A stretch of DNA of 35,293 nucleotides from Corynebacterium sp. (GCA_030528295.1 JAUMZC010000013.1:1-35293), one strand, 5' to 3'; positions 26,031-35,293 are shown, numbered from the stretch's first letter. Notes: generated from the sequence alone by a model not told the origin. Made by a program: numbers and translations.

Positions 26031-26510
26031 AGACCTCAATAATTTAGGTATATTATTGTTATGTCGCAGATTCCATCAGATCTGGCAAGATCTGGCTATT
26101 TTTATGGAATTTGGGACGCAAAAATACATTGTGCATAACCGCTGACCAGCGATCTGTCGCAGATTCCATTTTTTCGGCCAAATTTATGGATATTGTGACA
26201 AAAAAGGCCCGATTTTGTCACAAATTCCATAGGATTCACGGTTTTTATGGAATTTGTGACAGATCCCTGGTCAATGCTTGTGTGCAATGTAATTTCTTGT
26301 CACAGATTCTATTTTTTCGGCCAAATTTATGGATATTGTGACAACCACAACCAAGAACACCCAACCACACCCAACATCCCCACACCTATGTGACCCGGCA
26401 CACTTTTCTGCAACATCGAGCACGCAGGATATTGAGCTGAACGCGGCGTCATAAAGCGTATTCAAGCCGTAGTCTCCACGGAGCCGCGGCTCAGCAGACC
26501 CGGAACCTCG
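26031..26510. other. Intergenic region between YbjN (4) and ispG, 480 bp
   Basis: It is mostly occupied by the alternating palindromic repeat array (26062-26343). The rest (26344-26510) holds a perfect 12-base palindrome GAGCCGCGGCTC at 26481-26492 just past the ispG stop, without a T tract. No ORF or RNA family was seen. Confidence 0.6.
26062..26343. repeat. Array of eight alternately oriented ~16-bp motifs in a large imperfect palindrome
   Basis: Motif core TATGGAATTTGTGACA and its reverse complement alternate strictly: reverse at 26062, 26155, 26216, 26298; forward at 26103, 26185, 26246, 26328 (start positions). Copies 26216-26231 and 26246-26261 are perfect 16-bp inverted arms with a 14-base loop. 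The segment 26160-26200 recurs at 26303-26343 with one mismatch in 41. The inner six copies are symmetric about 26208, and segments between them (such as 26126-26154 and 26262-26291) are also inverted, so the whole is one long imperfect palindrome. It resembles BIME/REP-type or MITE-like elements, or a cluster of operators for the adjacent cluster. Confidence 0.9.
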
Positions 26511-27671
26511 TTACTTTGTCACCTTCACTTCTGGTGCGCCGGTCACGCCAGTATCTTCCATCGTTTCGGCGATTTTCATTGCCTCCTCGATGAGGGTTTC
26601 CACGATCTGGGATTCCGGCACGGTCTTGATCACTTCGCCCTTGACAAAGATCTGGCCCTTCCCGTTGCCGGAAGCCACGCCCAGGTCAGCATCGCGCGCC
26701 TCACCGGGGCCGTTCACAACACATCCCATCACTGCAACTCGCAGCGGAACTTCCATGCCTTCGAGCCCGGCGGTCACTTCTTCAGCCAGGGTATATACGT
26801 CTACTTGTGCGCGTCCGCACGAAGGGCAGGACACAATCTCAAGCTTCCGTGGGCGCAAGTTTAGCGACTGCAAAATCTGGTCGCCAACTTTGATTTCTTC
26901 CTTCGGGTCCGCAGATAACGAAACACGAATGGTATCGCCAATACCTTCGGAAAGTAGCGCACCGAACGCAACGGCGGATTTAATGGTTCCTTGGAATGCC
27001 GGACCAGCTTCCGTCACTCCGAGGTGAAGGGGGTAGTCGCATTGGGCAGCGAGTTGGCGGTACGCCTCCACCATGACCACTGGATCGTTGTGCTTCACCG
27101 AAATCTTAATGTCGCCGAACCCGTGTTCCTCAAAGAGGGAAGCCTCCCACAGCGCGGATTCCACAAGGGCTTCAGGGGTTGCTTTGCCGTACTTTGCCAA
27201 CAAGCGTTTATCCAACGAACCAGCATTCACGCCAATTCGAATTGGTATTCCAGCATCTCCGGCGGCTTTGGCTACCTCTTTGACACGACCGTCAAATTCC
27301 TTGATATTGCCCGGGTTGACGCGGACAGCCGCGCACCCGGCGTCAATTGCGGCGAAGATGTATTTGGGTTGGAAGTGGATATCCGCAATCACCGGGATTG
27401 GTGATTTTTTCGCAATGATCGGGAGCGCATCTGCGTCTACTGTTTTCGGGCAAGCAACGCGCACAATGTCGCAACCAGATGCTGTGAGCTGGGCGATCTG
27501 TTGCAATGTGGCGTTGATATCGTGGGTTTTGGTGGTGGTCATGGATTGCACGGAAATAGGGTGCTCGGATCCGACGCCAACGTTTCCAACCATCAATTGC
27601 CGAGTCTTGCGCCGCGTTGCCAATGTAGGCAACGGTGCTTCTGGCAGACCAAGGCCGATGGATGTAGACAC
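26511..27671 (-). CDS. ispG: 4-hydroxy-3-methylbut-2-en-1-yl diphosphate synthase
   Basis: IspG (GcpE) converts methylerythritol cyclodiphosphate to HMBPP in the MEP isoprenoid pathway with a [4Fe-4S] cluster. The 386-residue protein has the TIM-barrel half with [15 protein letters not shown] and ADIHFQPKY, and the ferredoxin-like half with cluster ligands CPSC near residues 281/284 and Cys of GCVVNGPGE near 315. GTG 27671 has AAGGAG 8 bases upstream. It follows rip by 45 bases in the dxr-rip-ispG operon, the usual actinobacterial arrangement. The accessory YbjN/Hsp90 block begins after its 3' end. Confidence 0.98.
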   Translation of the reverse strand: MSTSIGLGLPEAPLPTLATRRKTRQLMVGNVGVGSEHPISVQSMTTTKTHDINATLQQIAQLTASGCDIVRVACPKTVDADALPIIAKKSPIPVIADIHFQPKYIFAAIDAGCAAVRVNPGNIKEFDGRVKEVAKAAGDAGIPIRIGVNAGSLDKRLLAKYGKATPEALVESALWEASLFEEHGFGDIKISVKHNDPVVMVEAYRQLAAQCDYPLHLGVTEAGPAFQGTIKSAVAFGALLSEGIGDTIRVSLSADPKEEIKVGDQILQSLNLRPRKLEIVSCPSCGRAQVDVYTLAEEVTAGLEGMEVPLRVAVMGCVVNGPGEARDADLGVASGNGKGQIFVKGEVIKTVPESQIVETLIEEAMKIAETMEDTGVTGAPEVKVTK

Positions 27672-27716
27672 AGTGAATGCTCCTTGAAAACTACGGGTGA
27701 GGCTCGGTTTATCGTA

Positions 27717-28856
27717 TCAGCCGAAGGCTCGAATGGGATTAACAACGTCTGCGACGATGACGAGCGCACCCACACCAACGAGGATTGCGCTGACCGCCAT
27801 CGTCACAGGCATGAGGCGATCATAGTTTGCTGGACCACCAGGCTGCAGACCTCGTGCCCGACGGACAAGATCGCGTATTTTTTCGTATATTACGACGGCA
27901 ATATGACCACCATCGAGCGGCGGCAGCGGCACCAGATTGAACAAGGCGAGGAAGAAATTCAGGCTTGCCAGCATCATCATAAACATGGCCCACTGGCTAC
28001 GTTCTGCTAGTTCACCGCCCACGCGCGACGCACCAACAACACTGACAGGGCCTTCTTTATCTCGCTCCTGCCCCGCGATTGCTGCTGCTACACCGGGGAT
28101 TTTGCCTGGGAATGCCGCCAACCCGCGCAACGTACCTTCCAGCATCGACCCGGAGTACTGCAGCATTGCTGGCACAGCTTCAATGGGACCATACACCTTG
28201 ATGGGGTCCTTGATCGGCGCAGACGCCACACCGATCGCACCTACGTCCGATACCGCGACGTCGATAAGCTTTTCGACGCCGTCCCGCTCAACGGTGAGCG
28301 TAATGGTCTCGCCGGCATGCTTGCGCACGGTGTCACGCACATGCAGGAACGCATGCATTTTCTCCCCATTAATGTGGGTGATCCGGTCGCCTTCCTCAAC
28401 CCCAGCATCAACGGCAGGACATTCACCATTATCAAGGCATTGTGTTGAGCCAACGGTCGGCGTGAAATCCGCCTTTAAGTTCGGCAAGCCCGCACTCACA
28501 GCGACCGAATACAACAACACCAAACCCACCAACACATTCATAAGAATGCCGCCGGAGAGAACCAAAATACGCTTCCATGCCGCTTTATACACCATCGCGT
28601 GCGGACGCTCAGCCTCCGTCACAGGGTCTTGAGCCGTCATACCAGCGATGTCACAGAACCCACCGAGCGGAATGGCTTTCAGACCATATTCCGTACCATT
28701 ACGCTTCCACGAAAATACTGTAGGACCGAATCCGACAAAGAACCTTCGAACGAGCATTCCCGTCGCTTTTGCAGTACGGTAGTGCCCCCACTCATGCAAT
28801 CCGATCGTCACTAAAATACCAAGGGCGAACAGCAGAACGCCTAGGAAATAGCTCAC
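27717..28856 (-). CDS. rip: Site-2 metalloprotease Rip1/RseP-type
   Basis: This zinc intramembrane protease releases membrane-bound anti-sigma factors and similar substrates. It has 379 residues. The active-site HEWGH lies in the first membrane helix (21-25), the third ligand is in PLPPLDGGH near residue 315, and a PDZ domain spans about 125-205. About four membrane helices are visible. GTG 28856 overlaps the dxr TGA in GTGA, so translation is coupled, and GAAGGA lies six bases upstream. Mycobacterial Rip1 cleaves RsdA-type substrates; the corynebacterial targets are not inferable here. Confidence 0.95.
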   Translation of the reverse strand: MSYFLGVLLFALGILVTIGLHEWGHYRTAKATGMLVRRFFVGFGPTVFSWKRNGTEYGLKAIPLGGFCDIAGMTAQDPVTEAERPHAMVYKAAWKRILVLSGGILMNVLVGLVLLYSVAVSAGLPNLKADFTPTVGSTQCLDNGECPAVDAGVEEGDRITHINGEKMHAFLHVRDTVRKHAGETITLTVERDGVEKLIDVAVSDVGAIGVASAPIKDPIKVYGPIEAVPAMLQYSGSMLEGTLRGLAAFPGKIPGVAAAIAGQERDKEGPVSVVGASRVGGELAERSQWAMFMMMLASLNFFLALFNLVPLPPLDGGHIAVVIYEKIRDLVRRARGLQPGGPANYDRLMPVTMAVSAILVGVGALVIVADVVNPIRAFG

Positions 28857-30007
28857 AAATATCCTTCCAAAACCTCATGGGCGCGGGCTCGGGCTTCGTG
28901 CTCGCATGCCAGCACATCATTGAGCCCCGAGGGTACACCAGCAAATCCATCTGCAACACTCAGCACTGCAGCAACGGTATCAACAATTTCCGGGAAGCGA
29001 ATCTTCCCCTGCAAAAACGCTGCTGCCGCCTCCTCATTTGCGGCGTTATATACCGCCGGCAAGGTACCACCTTTCGTAACGACGTCGCGCGCCAACGCAA
29101 CTGCAGGAAAGGCAACGTCATCAACAGGGGCGAATTCCCAGGAAAACGCCTGAGTAAAGTCTAAAGCAGGTTGCGCTTTTGGCACCCTGCGTGGCCAATC
29201 CAATGCGAGCGAAATCGGCAGCTTCATCGATGGCGGTGACGCCTGGGCAATCGTACATCCATCCATAAACGTGACCATCGAATGAATAATCGATTGCGGA
29301 TGGACCGTGACATCAATATCTTCAGCTGCAATCCCGAACAATAAACTCGCCTCAATCAGCTCCAGCCCCTTATTGACCAATGTCGCAGAATTCAATGTAT
29401 TCATTTGCCCCATCGACCAAGTCGGGTGCGCTGCAGCTTGCTCAGGAGTTACGTTCATCATCTCCTGGCGTGTCCAACCACGAAACGGACCCCCTGACGC
29501 TGTAAGCACTAAGCGTTCGACGTCGCGACGCTCCCCCGCCATCATGCACTGCGCCATCGCTGAATGCTCAGAATCAACCGGGATTAATTGTCCAGGGGCG
29601 GCAGCCTCAAGCACTAGCTGGCCACCCGCAACTAATGACTCTTTATTCGCTAACGCAAGTTTCGCACCGGACTCTAATGCCGCGAGTGTGGCATGCAGCC
29701 CCATAGAACCCACCAACGCGTTTAATACGGTATCCGCAGGAATTGCACGCACTAGTTGTTCGGCTGCCTGTGCGCCATCAATTACTTGGCCACCGAGCGC
29801 TTCCGACACAATATCCGCGTTCTCAGCGACCGCAACTTGCCTCGCAGCAAGATTGAATTTGCGCGCCTGCTCGATCACAAGATCGGGTTGTCTACCGCCA
29901 GCTGCAATACCCACAACCTGAAACCGATCCGGGTTATCCGCAATCACCTCCAGCGCCTGAGTACCAATTGAACCAGTGCTACCGAGGATAAGAATGCGTT
30001 GAATCAT
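28853..30007 (-). CDS. dxr: 1-deoxy-D-xylulose-5-phosphate reductoisomerase
   Basis: Dxr catalyses the committed MEP-pathway step, DXP to MEP with NADPH. The protein has 384 residues from ATG 30007. The N-terminal Rossmann motif is [11 protein letters not shown]. Metal and substrate residues are visible in PVDSEHSA, the flexible-loop TASGGPFRG and [15 protein letters not shown]. An upstream in-frame extension to 30067 is not family-like. It is the first gene of the dxr-rip-ispG unit and is divergent from the DUF2631 gene with a 184-base promoter region. Confidence 0.97.
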   Translation of the reverse strand: MIQRILILGSTGSIGTQALEVIADNPDRFQVVGIAAGGRQPDLVIEQARKFNLAARQVAVAENADIVSEALGGQVIDGAQAAEQLVRAIPADTVLNALVGSMGLHATLAALESGAKLALANKESLVAGGQLVLEAAAPGQLIPVDSEHSAMAQCMMAGERRDVERLVLTASGGPFRGWTRQEMMNVTPEQAAAHPTWSMGQMNTLNSATLVNKGLELIEASLLFGIAAEDIDVTVHPQSIIHSMVTFMDGCTIAQASPPSMKLPISLALDWPRRVPKAQPALDFTQAFSWEFAPVDDVAFPAVALARDVVTKGGTLPAVYNAANEEAAAAFLQGKIRFPEIVDTVAAVLSVADGFAGVPSGLNDVLACEHEARARAHEVLEGYL

Positions 30008-30191
30008 GCTATCTATTCTTTCAAAAGCACGTAAGAAAACACCCACCCCTGTCAGGTTGCGCCTCACCGCCGGTGAGATTTAGCACATATCCACCGAATT
30101 ATTGCTCCTATCCGGGGGATTCGAATCGCCTACAGAACAAAAATATGCAAAGATATAGCCCATAAGTTATGCGTGTTTGAAGGAGAACAAC

Positions 30192-30614
30192 GTGGCAAGC
30201 AATCACACCCCCGTTCCCGAGGTCCACAACGGTGTGTCCACCTTGGACGAGCCCTCGGCAGCCTGGGGCTGGCATGACATTGGGCGCGGCCCAATCCAAA
30301 TCGCAGGTTGGATTTCCGTCCTCTTCCTTCTCGCCTTCAATTTCGGTAATCACAAAGGCAATGTGGAAACCGCATGGCTACTTGCCCTAGCCATTTTGAT
30401 CAGCATTGGCCTGCTGATCCAACTGTTCCAACCAAAGCTCAACCAAGTTCGTACAGTCACCGCTCGTAATAAGCCGGTGGGCCACCAAGAACCAGATTGG
30501 GCATACCTCCAGCACACCATGCAGGGCCCTTACGCAGAACTCACTGACTCACAACTGCGTTCGCTCAATATTGAGCCCTCGACCGTGAAGAACCGGAAAG
30601 TTATCGAAGGTTAA
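30192..30614 (+). CDS. DUF2631 membrane protein
   Basis: The protein has 140 residues. Residues ~20-35 (SAAWGWHDI) are typical of DUF2631, and two hydrophobic helices follow at about 38-55 and 60-82. The C-terminal tail is soluble and basic. GTG 30192 follows AAGGAGAACAAC; a TTG at 30177 is inside the Shine-Dalgarno region and unlikely. It is actinobacteria-specific with no known function and conserved beside dxr. A strong terminator follows the stop. Confidence 0.9.
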   Translation: MASNHTPVPEVHNGVSTLDEPSAAWGWHDIGRGPIQIAGWISVLFLLAFNFGNHKGNVETAWLLALAILISIGLLIQLFQPKLNQVRTVTARNKPVGHQEPDWAYLQHTMQGPYAELTDSQLRSLNIEPSTVKNRKVIEG

Positions 30615-30633
30615 TTACACGTATAACCGCAAC

Positions 30634-30669
30634 AAACCCCGCTGGTGAAATCCACCACGCGGGGTTTTT
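30634..30669 (+). terminator. Rho-independent terminator after DUF2631 gene
   Basis: Arms AACCCCGC-TGGTG and CACCA-CGCGGGGTT (one bulged base, 5-base loop) are followed by TTTTT. It lies 20 bases after the stop and ends the DUF2631 transcript. It may also serve the converging ABC permease gene, though the T tract on that strand is short. Confidence 0.9.
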
Positions 30670-30710
30670 CGATGCTCAAGGTAGCAGCCCGTTATTCCTA
30701 CCAGTCTCCG

Positions 30711-32294
30711 CTACACAAATGCTCGTACTTTCGCAAAGATCTCCGGGTAGTGCATCTCAACCTGTCGAATGGCTTTCCGATACGCGATGTTGTACAACAC
30801 AAGTGGGATCAGCAAGGCAACTACCATTCCCGCAACAATCATCATTGAATTACCCGCGAAATTCCCCCACACCATAAGAACAACCCCCGGCACGAGCGGA
30901 ATCCAACCGACAAGCACGCCCATAAATGCATTGAGAAGCGCTGCGCTATTAAACCCACTGCGGTCCTGCCAAGGATTTGTACCAGGTGCTGCTGTAGCAA
31001 ATGAATTGTGAGAACTCGCAATCACACCTATCCCAATGCTCATAAAGTAAAACCCAAGCACCCCTGCACTGACTTGGAGTGCCTCAAACTGATTAGGCGC
31101 AGTCGTAAGCATGACCGCAAGATACACAACGAGCAATATTGTGGGCGGTGTTATTGAAGCAAGATGACGACCTAAGACAACAGCTTTGGTTGGTGCGGCA
31201 CTGGCAATGTGGAGCCAGTTCGCTGGCCCGTCATAGCCAAAATCATTGGACGAAACACTACAGGAGAAAAAGGCGAGCATCACAGCCCCCATGTACAAAT
31301 GTACAGAGTCAGAAGTGGACCCCATGTATAAAAAGTATGCACTGAATATCGGCATGATAATTGCATTACTTTTGAAGCGGGAATCTCGTGCCCAGTAGCG
31401 CAGTGCGCGGGAATACACCATCGTTTGAGGTGTTTGTTTCAATCCTGGAAGCAACAGTTTTGATTTCGAACTGGTGGTTATTTGTTCTGGTTTCGAACTA
31501 CTGCCACGTTCCAGCGGTGCGATCAAACGCGCGTTCGTAATCCGCCACCATAACCAAGCACATATACCTATTGTGAGCAGGCTTATAAGGAACGTGACTA
31601 ATGCTTTGAGATATTCTCCCTGTAGCGTGAAAATAACGATCCCGGCGGGTGCACCGAATGGAGACCACACCAGTTTCTCACCGACTGCTGTTAAGGGAAC
31701 TTCCCCCTCTTCGCCGGAGGAAAACAGTGCTGAATAAGCAAGAAAACCCGAAAATCCGAGAATCACTGCAATATAGATCGCACGATCTTTGCTCTTTCGA
31801 TCTGCGGGCCTGCTCAGAACCTCGGCGAATGCTTCCCCAAGCAGAATCGTTGTGCAAAAACTCAGCACCATGGCAATCAGTACCAGGAGTACACCCAATG
31901 CACTTTGTATTGTGAGACAGGCGACAACGCACGTCACCACCGTACAAATCACAGCGAGCACTGACCGCGTTTGCATAAAGGTTGAAATCACGAACGCAGG
32001 GAACAATTGGCGAATCGTCAGTGGCATCGTTGCGAATGCTGCAGGGTTCAAATGCTTTTCCCCGCCTGGCATCATGACCGAACCAATAGCATAGGCCGCT
32101 GTACCGATACTGATGGCCCCGGATAACGCCATGAGTTTGCCGTCGTATATTTCCATCCCAAGGAATATGCTGATAGACAACAATCCCAGTAATGCGTAGA
32201 ACGCTGTGATCGCTGACATAAAAAGCACTGCCGGATTTCCACGCATTGTTCGTTTCCACAGCGTGAATTGCAGTTTCAACAGTGTACGCGTCAT
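30711..32294 (-). CDS. ABC transporter permease
   Basis: The protein has 527 residues and about 12 predicted membrane helices in two similar halves separated by a basic Ser/Lys-rich loop near 265-300. It resembles ABC-2 type large permeases seen with actinobacterial drug or peptide exporters. The ATG overlaps the TGA of the ATPase gene in ATGA, so the two form an operon and a complex. The substrate is unknown. The DxxR/TPR-free cytoplasmic loops give no further clue. Confidence 0.88.
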   Translation of the reverse strand: MTRTLLKLQFTLWKRTMRGNPAVLFMSAITAFYALLGLLSISIFLGMEIYDGKLMALSGAISIGTAAYAIGSVMMPGGEKHLNPAAFATMPLTIRQLFPAFVISTFMQTRSVLAVICTVVTCVVACLTIQSALGVLLVLIAMVLSFCTTILLGEAFAEVLSRPADRKSKDRAIYIAVILGFSGFLAYSALFSSGEEGEVPLTAVGEKLVWSPFGAPAGIVIFTLQGEYLKALVTFLISLLTIGICAWLWWRITNARLIAPLERGSSSKPEQITTSSKSKLLLPGLKQTPQTMVYSRALRYWARDSRFKSNAIIMPIFSAYFLYMGSTSDSVHLYMGAVMLAFFSCSVSSNDFGYDGPANWLHIASAAPTKAVVLGRHLASITPPTILLVVYLAVMLTTAPNQFEALQVSAGVLGFYFMSIGIGVIASSHNSFATAAPGTNPWQDRSGFNSAALLNAFMGVLVGWIPLVPGVVLMVWGNFAGNSMMIVAGMVVALLIPLVLYNIAYRKAIRQVEMHYPEIFAKVRAFV

Positions 32295-33079
32295 GGTTTC
32301 GGCTCACCTTCATACGAGTTTCCAGCCAACCATTGCAATGAATCGGCCGCAAGGGCTTCTCCGCCTACGGTTTCAACGAATACCTCTGTCAAGGTTTTAC
32401 CTTGACGGATATCATCGACGTGCCCTGCAAGCATGACCTTTCCATGGTCGATAATCGCAACGTGATCGCAAAGCCCTTCGACAAGGCTCATCACATGGGA
32501 ACTCAACACTACGGTGCCGCCGGCCGCTGCAAATGCACGCAAAATTTGCTGAATTCTTTCACCAGATACTGGATCAACAGCTTCTAACGGCTCATCCAAA
32601 ATAAGAATATCGGGGTTATGTAGCAACGCCGTTGCTAAGAGAATTTTCTTTGTCATCCCCGCCGAATAATCCACAATCTGTTTGTGTCGTGCATCCGTTA
32701 AGCCGAGGGCGTCGAGAAGCTCCTGAGTGCGCTGCTGGGCAGTGCCTGCATCAAGCCCCCGTAAAGCGCCAACATATTCGAGTAATTCTCCCCCGGTCAA
32801 ACGATCGAATACCGGGAGGCCATCAACCAGTAAACCCATTGCTTGTTTTGCGGGCACAGGATCTTCCCACACATTGTGTCCGCAAATAAATGCTTCCCCC
32901 GATGTTGGCCGAATCAGCCCGGTGGCCATACCCAACATTGTTGTTTTGCCAGCCCCGTTCGGCCCCACAACCCCGTAAATACTGCCCGTGGGAACTGCTA
33001 ATGACAAGTCATGCACCACGGGCTGACGTCCGTAAACTTTTGTGAGGTTTTTTACTTCAAACGAAGTTTCAAGTGGCAT
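32291..33079 (-). CDS. ABC transporter ATP-binding protein
   Basis: The protein has 262 residues. Walker A is GPNGAGKTT, Walker B is ILILDEPLEAVD, the H-loop His is in LSSHVMSLVE, and the signature is YSAGM in place of the usual LSGGQ. It drives the permease encoded directly downstream (4-base overlap). ATG 33079 has GGAG eight bases upstream. The ATPase class (CcmA/DrrA-like) suits export. The unit follows rlmN by 40 bases and may be read with it. Confidence 0.95.
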   Translation of the reverse strand: MPLETSFEVKNLTKVYGRQPVVHDLSLAVPTGSIYGVVGPNGAGKTTMLGMATGLIRPTSGEAFICGHNVWEDPVPAKQAMGLLVDGLPVFDRLTGGELLEYVGALRGLDAGTAQQRTQELLDALGLTDARHKQIVDYSAGMTKKILLATALLHNPDILILDEPLEAVDPVSGERIQQILRAFAAAGGTVVLSSHVMSLVEGLCDHVAIIDHGKVMLAGHVDDIRQGKTLTEVFVETVGGEALAADSLQWLAGNSYEGEPKP

Positions 33080-33119
33080 ATAGTCGCTCCATAAAACTAG
33101 AAAAGCACTTTATGCCACC

Positions 33120-34217
33120 TTAACGTTCTTCAGCCGCCAACTGTCCACACGCCGCAGCGATTTCTTGACCTCTCGTGTCACGAACCGTACAAGGGACACC
33201 TTGAGCAATGACGCGCCGGACGAACTCATCTTGGCGGTCCTTAGGCGAAGCATCCCACTTCGAACCCGGCGTGGGGTTGAGCGGAATTAAGTTCACATGC
33301 ACCAGCGATCCCAGCGCCTGATGCAGTTTCTTCCCGAGCATATCGGCGCGCCAATCTTGATCATTAATATCGCGAATCAGTGCGTATTCAATGGACACGC
33401 GGCGGCCAGATCGATCCGCATAATAACGCGCCGCGTCTAAGACTTCCGCCACCGGCCACCGGTTATTCACCGGCACTAATGTGTCGCGCAATTCATCATC
33501 TGGGGTATGCAATGAAACGGCAAGGGTGACAGATAATTCCTCATCAGCAAGCTTGCGGATGGCTGGTGCAAGCCCCACGGTAGAAACCGTGACATTGCGT
33601 TGGGAAATTCCAAAACCATTCGGCGCTGGTTGGGTGATTTGGCGAACAGCAGACACAACGCGGTTATAGTTGGCCAGCGGCTCCCCCATACCCATAAACA
33701 CAATGTTCGATAACCGACCGCCTTCGGCAAGCATTGTTGCTGCCGCCGCACGCACCTGATCCACAATTTCACCGGTGGAAAGGTTACGGTCTAATCCGCC
33801 CTGACCAGTGGCACAAAATGGGCATGCCATACCGCAACCAGCCTGCGAAGAAATGCACAATGTGGCACGGTCTGGATAGCGCATAAGGACGGATTCCAAC
33901 AGGGTGTCGTCGTGAAGCCGCCACAGGGTTTTGCTGGTTTCGCCGTCGTCGCAGGAAATGTTCCGCAGCGGCGTCATCAGCGTAGGAAATAATGCTTCCT
34001 TCACGACGCCGCGGACGCTCGCTGGGAGGTCCGTCATCGTCATGGGGTCAGCTTCCAACCGACCGTAATAATGGCGCGCAATTTGATTCGCACGGAATTT
34101 TGGTAATCCCAATTTCTCCACAGCTTGAATGCGTTGCTCTGAGGTGAGATCGGCAAAGTGTGTGGGAGGCATCCCACGTTTTTGAGCAGTAAATACAAGC
34201 GGAAGATTTTCAGGCAT
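33120..34217 (-). CDS. rlmN: 23S rRNA (adenine2503-C2) methyltransferase / tRNA m2A37
   Basis: RlmN is a radical-SAM enzyme that methylates A2503 of 23S rRNA and A37 of some tRNAs. It has 365 residues from ATG 34217. The radical-SAM cluster motif CGMACPFC uses C128, C132 and C135; the mechanistic Cys pair is C121 (TLCISSQ) and C357 (ACGQLA). GMGEP and NPTPGSKW are family hallmarks. No Shine-Dalgarno is visible; TAGATT five bases upstream of the ATG could be a -10 for a leaderless mRNA. An upstream in-frame start at 34274 is not family-like. It is divergent from the LapA-like gene. Confidence 0.97.
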   Translation of the reverse strand: MPENLPLVFTAQKRGMPPTHFADLTSEQRIQAVEKLGLPKFRANQIARHYYGRLEADPMTMTDLPASVRGVVKEALFPTLMTPLRNISCDDGETSKTLWRLHDDTLLESVLMRYPDRATLCISSQAGCGMACPFCATGQGGLDRNLSTGEIVDQVRAAAATMLAEGGRLSNIVFMGMGEPLANYNRVVSAVRQITQPAPNGFGISQRNVTVSTVGLAPAIRKLADEELSVTLAVSLHTPDDELRDTLVPVNNRWPVAEVLDAARYYADRSGRRVSIEYALIRDINDQDWRADMLGKKLHQALGSLVHVNLIPLNPTPGSKWDASPKDRQDEFVRRVIAQGVPCTVRDTRGQEIAAACGQLAAEER

Positions 34218-34288
34218 AGTGCAATCTATTTTTCCATGGAATGCCCAAAAAGTTGAACTGGCGGCTATTGGCACGTTGAATAGAGATT

Positions 34289-34735
34289 ATGAAGAACACA
34301 AATTCCAGCAAGGATCAAGATTTCACCGTTCAAGAAACTACAGAATCCTTGAATGCTGACATTGCTCCTACGGATCCGCACCTCCAGGCACAGCCACAAC
34401 ACACCGACACGTCACTTGTGCCAGTCACACAAACCGATGCGCCACCGCCTGCACCGAAACCAACATCGGAAAAGCCTAGAGTTCGAGGTTCCTTTGCTGG
34501 TGGCACCTGGATTGCAATGATCGTTGGCGCCTTGCTATTAATCTTTTTGCTCGTATTTATTTTGCAAAATCAGCAAGAAATTGAATTACATCTATTCGCT
34601 TGGTCGTTTACATTCCCCGCCGGTATTGGTTATTTGCTGGCAGCGATTACCGGCGCGCTGATTATGGCGCTTGTTGGCGGAGTTCGCATGATTGAACTAC
34701 GCCGCCAGGTCAAACGGCAAGCGCGAAATTCCTAA
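34289..34735 (+). CDS. LapA (DUF1049)-like membrane protein
   Basis: The protein has 148 residues. A Pro/Thr-rich cytoplasmic N-terminus of about 70 residues precedes two membrane helices (about 74-92 and 108-128) with the LapA pattern FILQNQQEIELHLFAWSFTFPAG between them and a basic tail. Gram-negative LapA homologues assist LPS assembly; corynebacteria lack LPS, so the role here is unknown. The gene is divergent from rlmN with a 71-base gap and stops 10 bases before the converging cdsA stop. Confidence 0.88.
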   Translation: MKNTNSSKDQDFTVQETTESLNADIAPTDPHLQAQPQHTDTSLVPVTQTDAPPPAPKPTSEKPRVRGSFAGGTWIAMIVGALLLIFLLVFILQNQQEIELHLFAWSFTFPAGIGYLLAAITGALIMALVGGVRMIELRRQVKRQARNS

Positions 34736-34745
34736 CGCACCCCCG

Positions 34746-35293
34746 TTAGACACTCACAAAGCTCAAAATCAGCCAGGTCACCATCGCCGCTGGCAACATG
34801 CCGTCGAGGCGGTCCATAATCCCGCCATGTCCTGGCAACATGCGCGACATATCTTTAATACCAAGCTCACGCTTAAATTGTGATTCCACAAGGTCGCCCA
34901 ACGTCGCGCAAATGACCAGAAATACCCCGAGCGCAGTGCCGAGCCACGGGGCGTCGTTAAGCAAAAACGTGACGCATAACGTACCAGTGACAGCGCCGAG
35001 GATCACCGAGCCCGCAAACCCCTCCCAGGACTTTTTCGGGCTCACCGCAGGCGCCATTGGATGCGAACCAAACAGCACACCCGCAATATAACCTCCCACA
35101 TCGGAGGCAACCACGCACAACATAAACGTGATAATAAAAAACGCGCCGGGGATATCTGCGCGGCTAAACAAGGACATCATTGCCGCAAACGCACCAAACA
35201 ACGGGATCCAGGTAAACACGAACACCCCGATCGATACGTCTCGAACATAATTTTGCGGCGGACTATGGCGGCCGTGATGAAATAGCCTGCCAA
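34746..35293 (-). CDS. cdsA: Phosphatidate cytidylyltransferase (partial, 5' end outside window)
   Basis: CdsA makes CDP-diacylglycerol from phosphatidate and CTP, the precursor of phosphatidylglycerol, cardiolipin and phosphatidylinositol. About 182 C-terminal residues are in the window. The frame is open to the right edge past a GTG at 35225, so that GTG is not the start. The signature is plain: SQFKREL-IKD followed by LPGHGGIMDRLDG, and SPKKSWEGFAG upstream. Four or five membrane helices are visible. In corynebacteria cdsA follows frr/pyrH upstream and precedes rlmN, as I recall. Confidence 0.96.
   Translation of the reverse strand, partial: GRLFHHGRHSPPQNYVRDVSIGVFVFTWIPLFGAFAAMMSLFSRADIPGAFFIITFMLCVVASDVGGYIAGVLFGSHPMAPAVSPKKSWEGFAGSVILGAVTGTLCVTFLLNDAPWLGTALGVFLVICATLGDLVESQFKRELGIKDMSRMLPGHGGIMDRLDGMLPAAMVTWLILSFVSV

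Noticed and set aside
26062..26343. CRISPR array
   Set aside because: The units alternate in orientation, the spacers are partly complementary and uneven, and no cas gene is near.
26481..26492. Terminator after ispG at GAGCCGCGGCTC
   Set aside because: Perfect palindrome but no loop and no T tract, so termination is not supported.
25050..29530. Frequent GACGTCG / GCGTCGATA words as a chromosome-architecture signal
   Set aside because: Several occurrences were noticed by eye across the window, but counts and strand skew against expectation were not computed.
31678..32352. 224-codon minus-strand ORF
   Set aside because: It overlaps the ABC permease and ATPase genes in another frame and has no family features.

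Overview
The window comes from a Corynebacterium chromosome. The evidence is the set of actinobacterial and corynebacterial families present: mycothione reductase (mycothiol is actinobacterial), membrane malate:quinone oxidoreductase, a type-1c methionine aminopeptidase with an N-terminal extension, DUF2631, a Rip1-type site-2 protease beside dxr and ispG, and DUF222/HNH proteins. From memory, the order mqo - hydrolase - mtr - map - PBP ... ispG - rip - dxr - DUF2631 - rlmN - cdsA matches the C. glutamicum/C. diphtheriae backbone. Base composition looks moderate in GC, and the species was not determined.

Left part (1-6574): the 5' part of an ABC exporter-type gene (runs off the left edge) with a possible DtxR-like site upstream; a lone DUF222/HNH endonuclease; a convergent block on the minus strand with mqo, then a MoxR/ChlI-type AAA+ ATPase, then a VWA (ChlD-like) protein. 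These last three are packed head to tail, with gaps or overlaps of a few bases.

Centre left (7100-12717, plus strand): an alpha/beta hydrolase, mycothione reductase broken by a one-base frameshift, an MFS exporter, an unrecognised membrane protein and a secreted pentapeptide-repeat protein. Then 12719-16152 (minus): an S66 LD-carboxypeptidase, map and an isolated cobQ that starts immediately at the map stop. Then 16225-17434 (plus): a tandem carboxymuconolactone-decarboxylase-like protein and a DUF4259 protein, converging on a lipoprotein class B PBP.

Accessory block (19305-26343): an Hsp90-family protein, an 848-residue helical-repeat (TPR-like) protein and four consecutive YbjN-like proteins, all on the minus strand. 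Directly upstream of the block is a 280-bp array of eight alternately oriented copies of a ~16-bp motif, arranged as a large imperfect palindrome. This is the most unusual part of the window and the best candidate for an undescribed system, perhaps a dedicated Hsp90 chaperone machine with a helical-repeat partner and several YbjN small proteins. That function is inference.

Right part (26511-35293): conserved backbone. It holds MEP-pathway isoprenoid genes ispG and dxr flanking the rip site-2 protease in one operon, DUF2631 with a clear terminator, an ABC ATPase/permease pair, rlmN, a LapA-like membrane protein and the 3' part of cdsA, which runs off the right edge.
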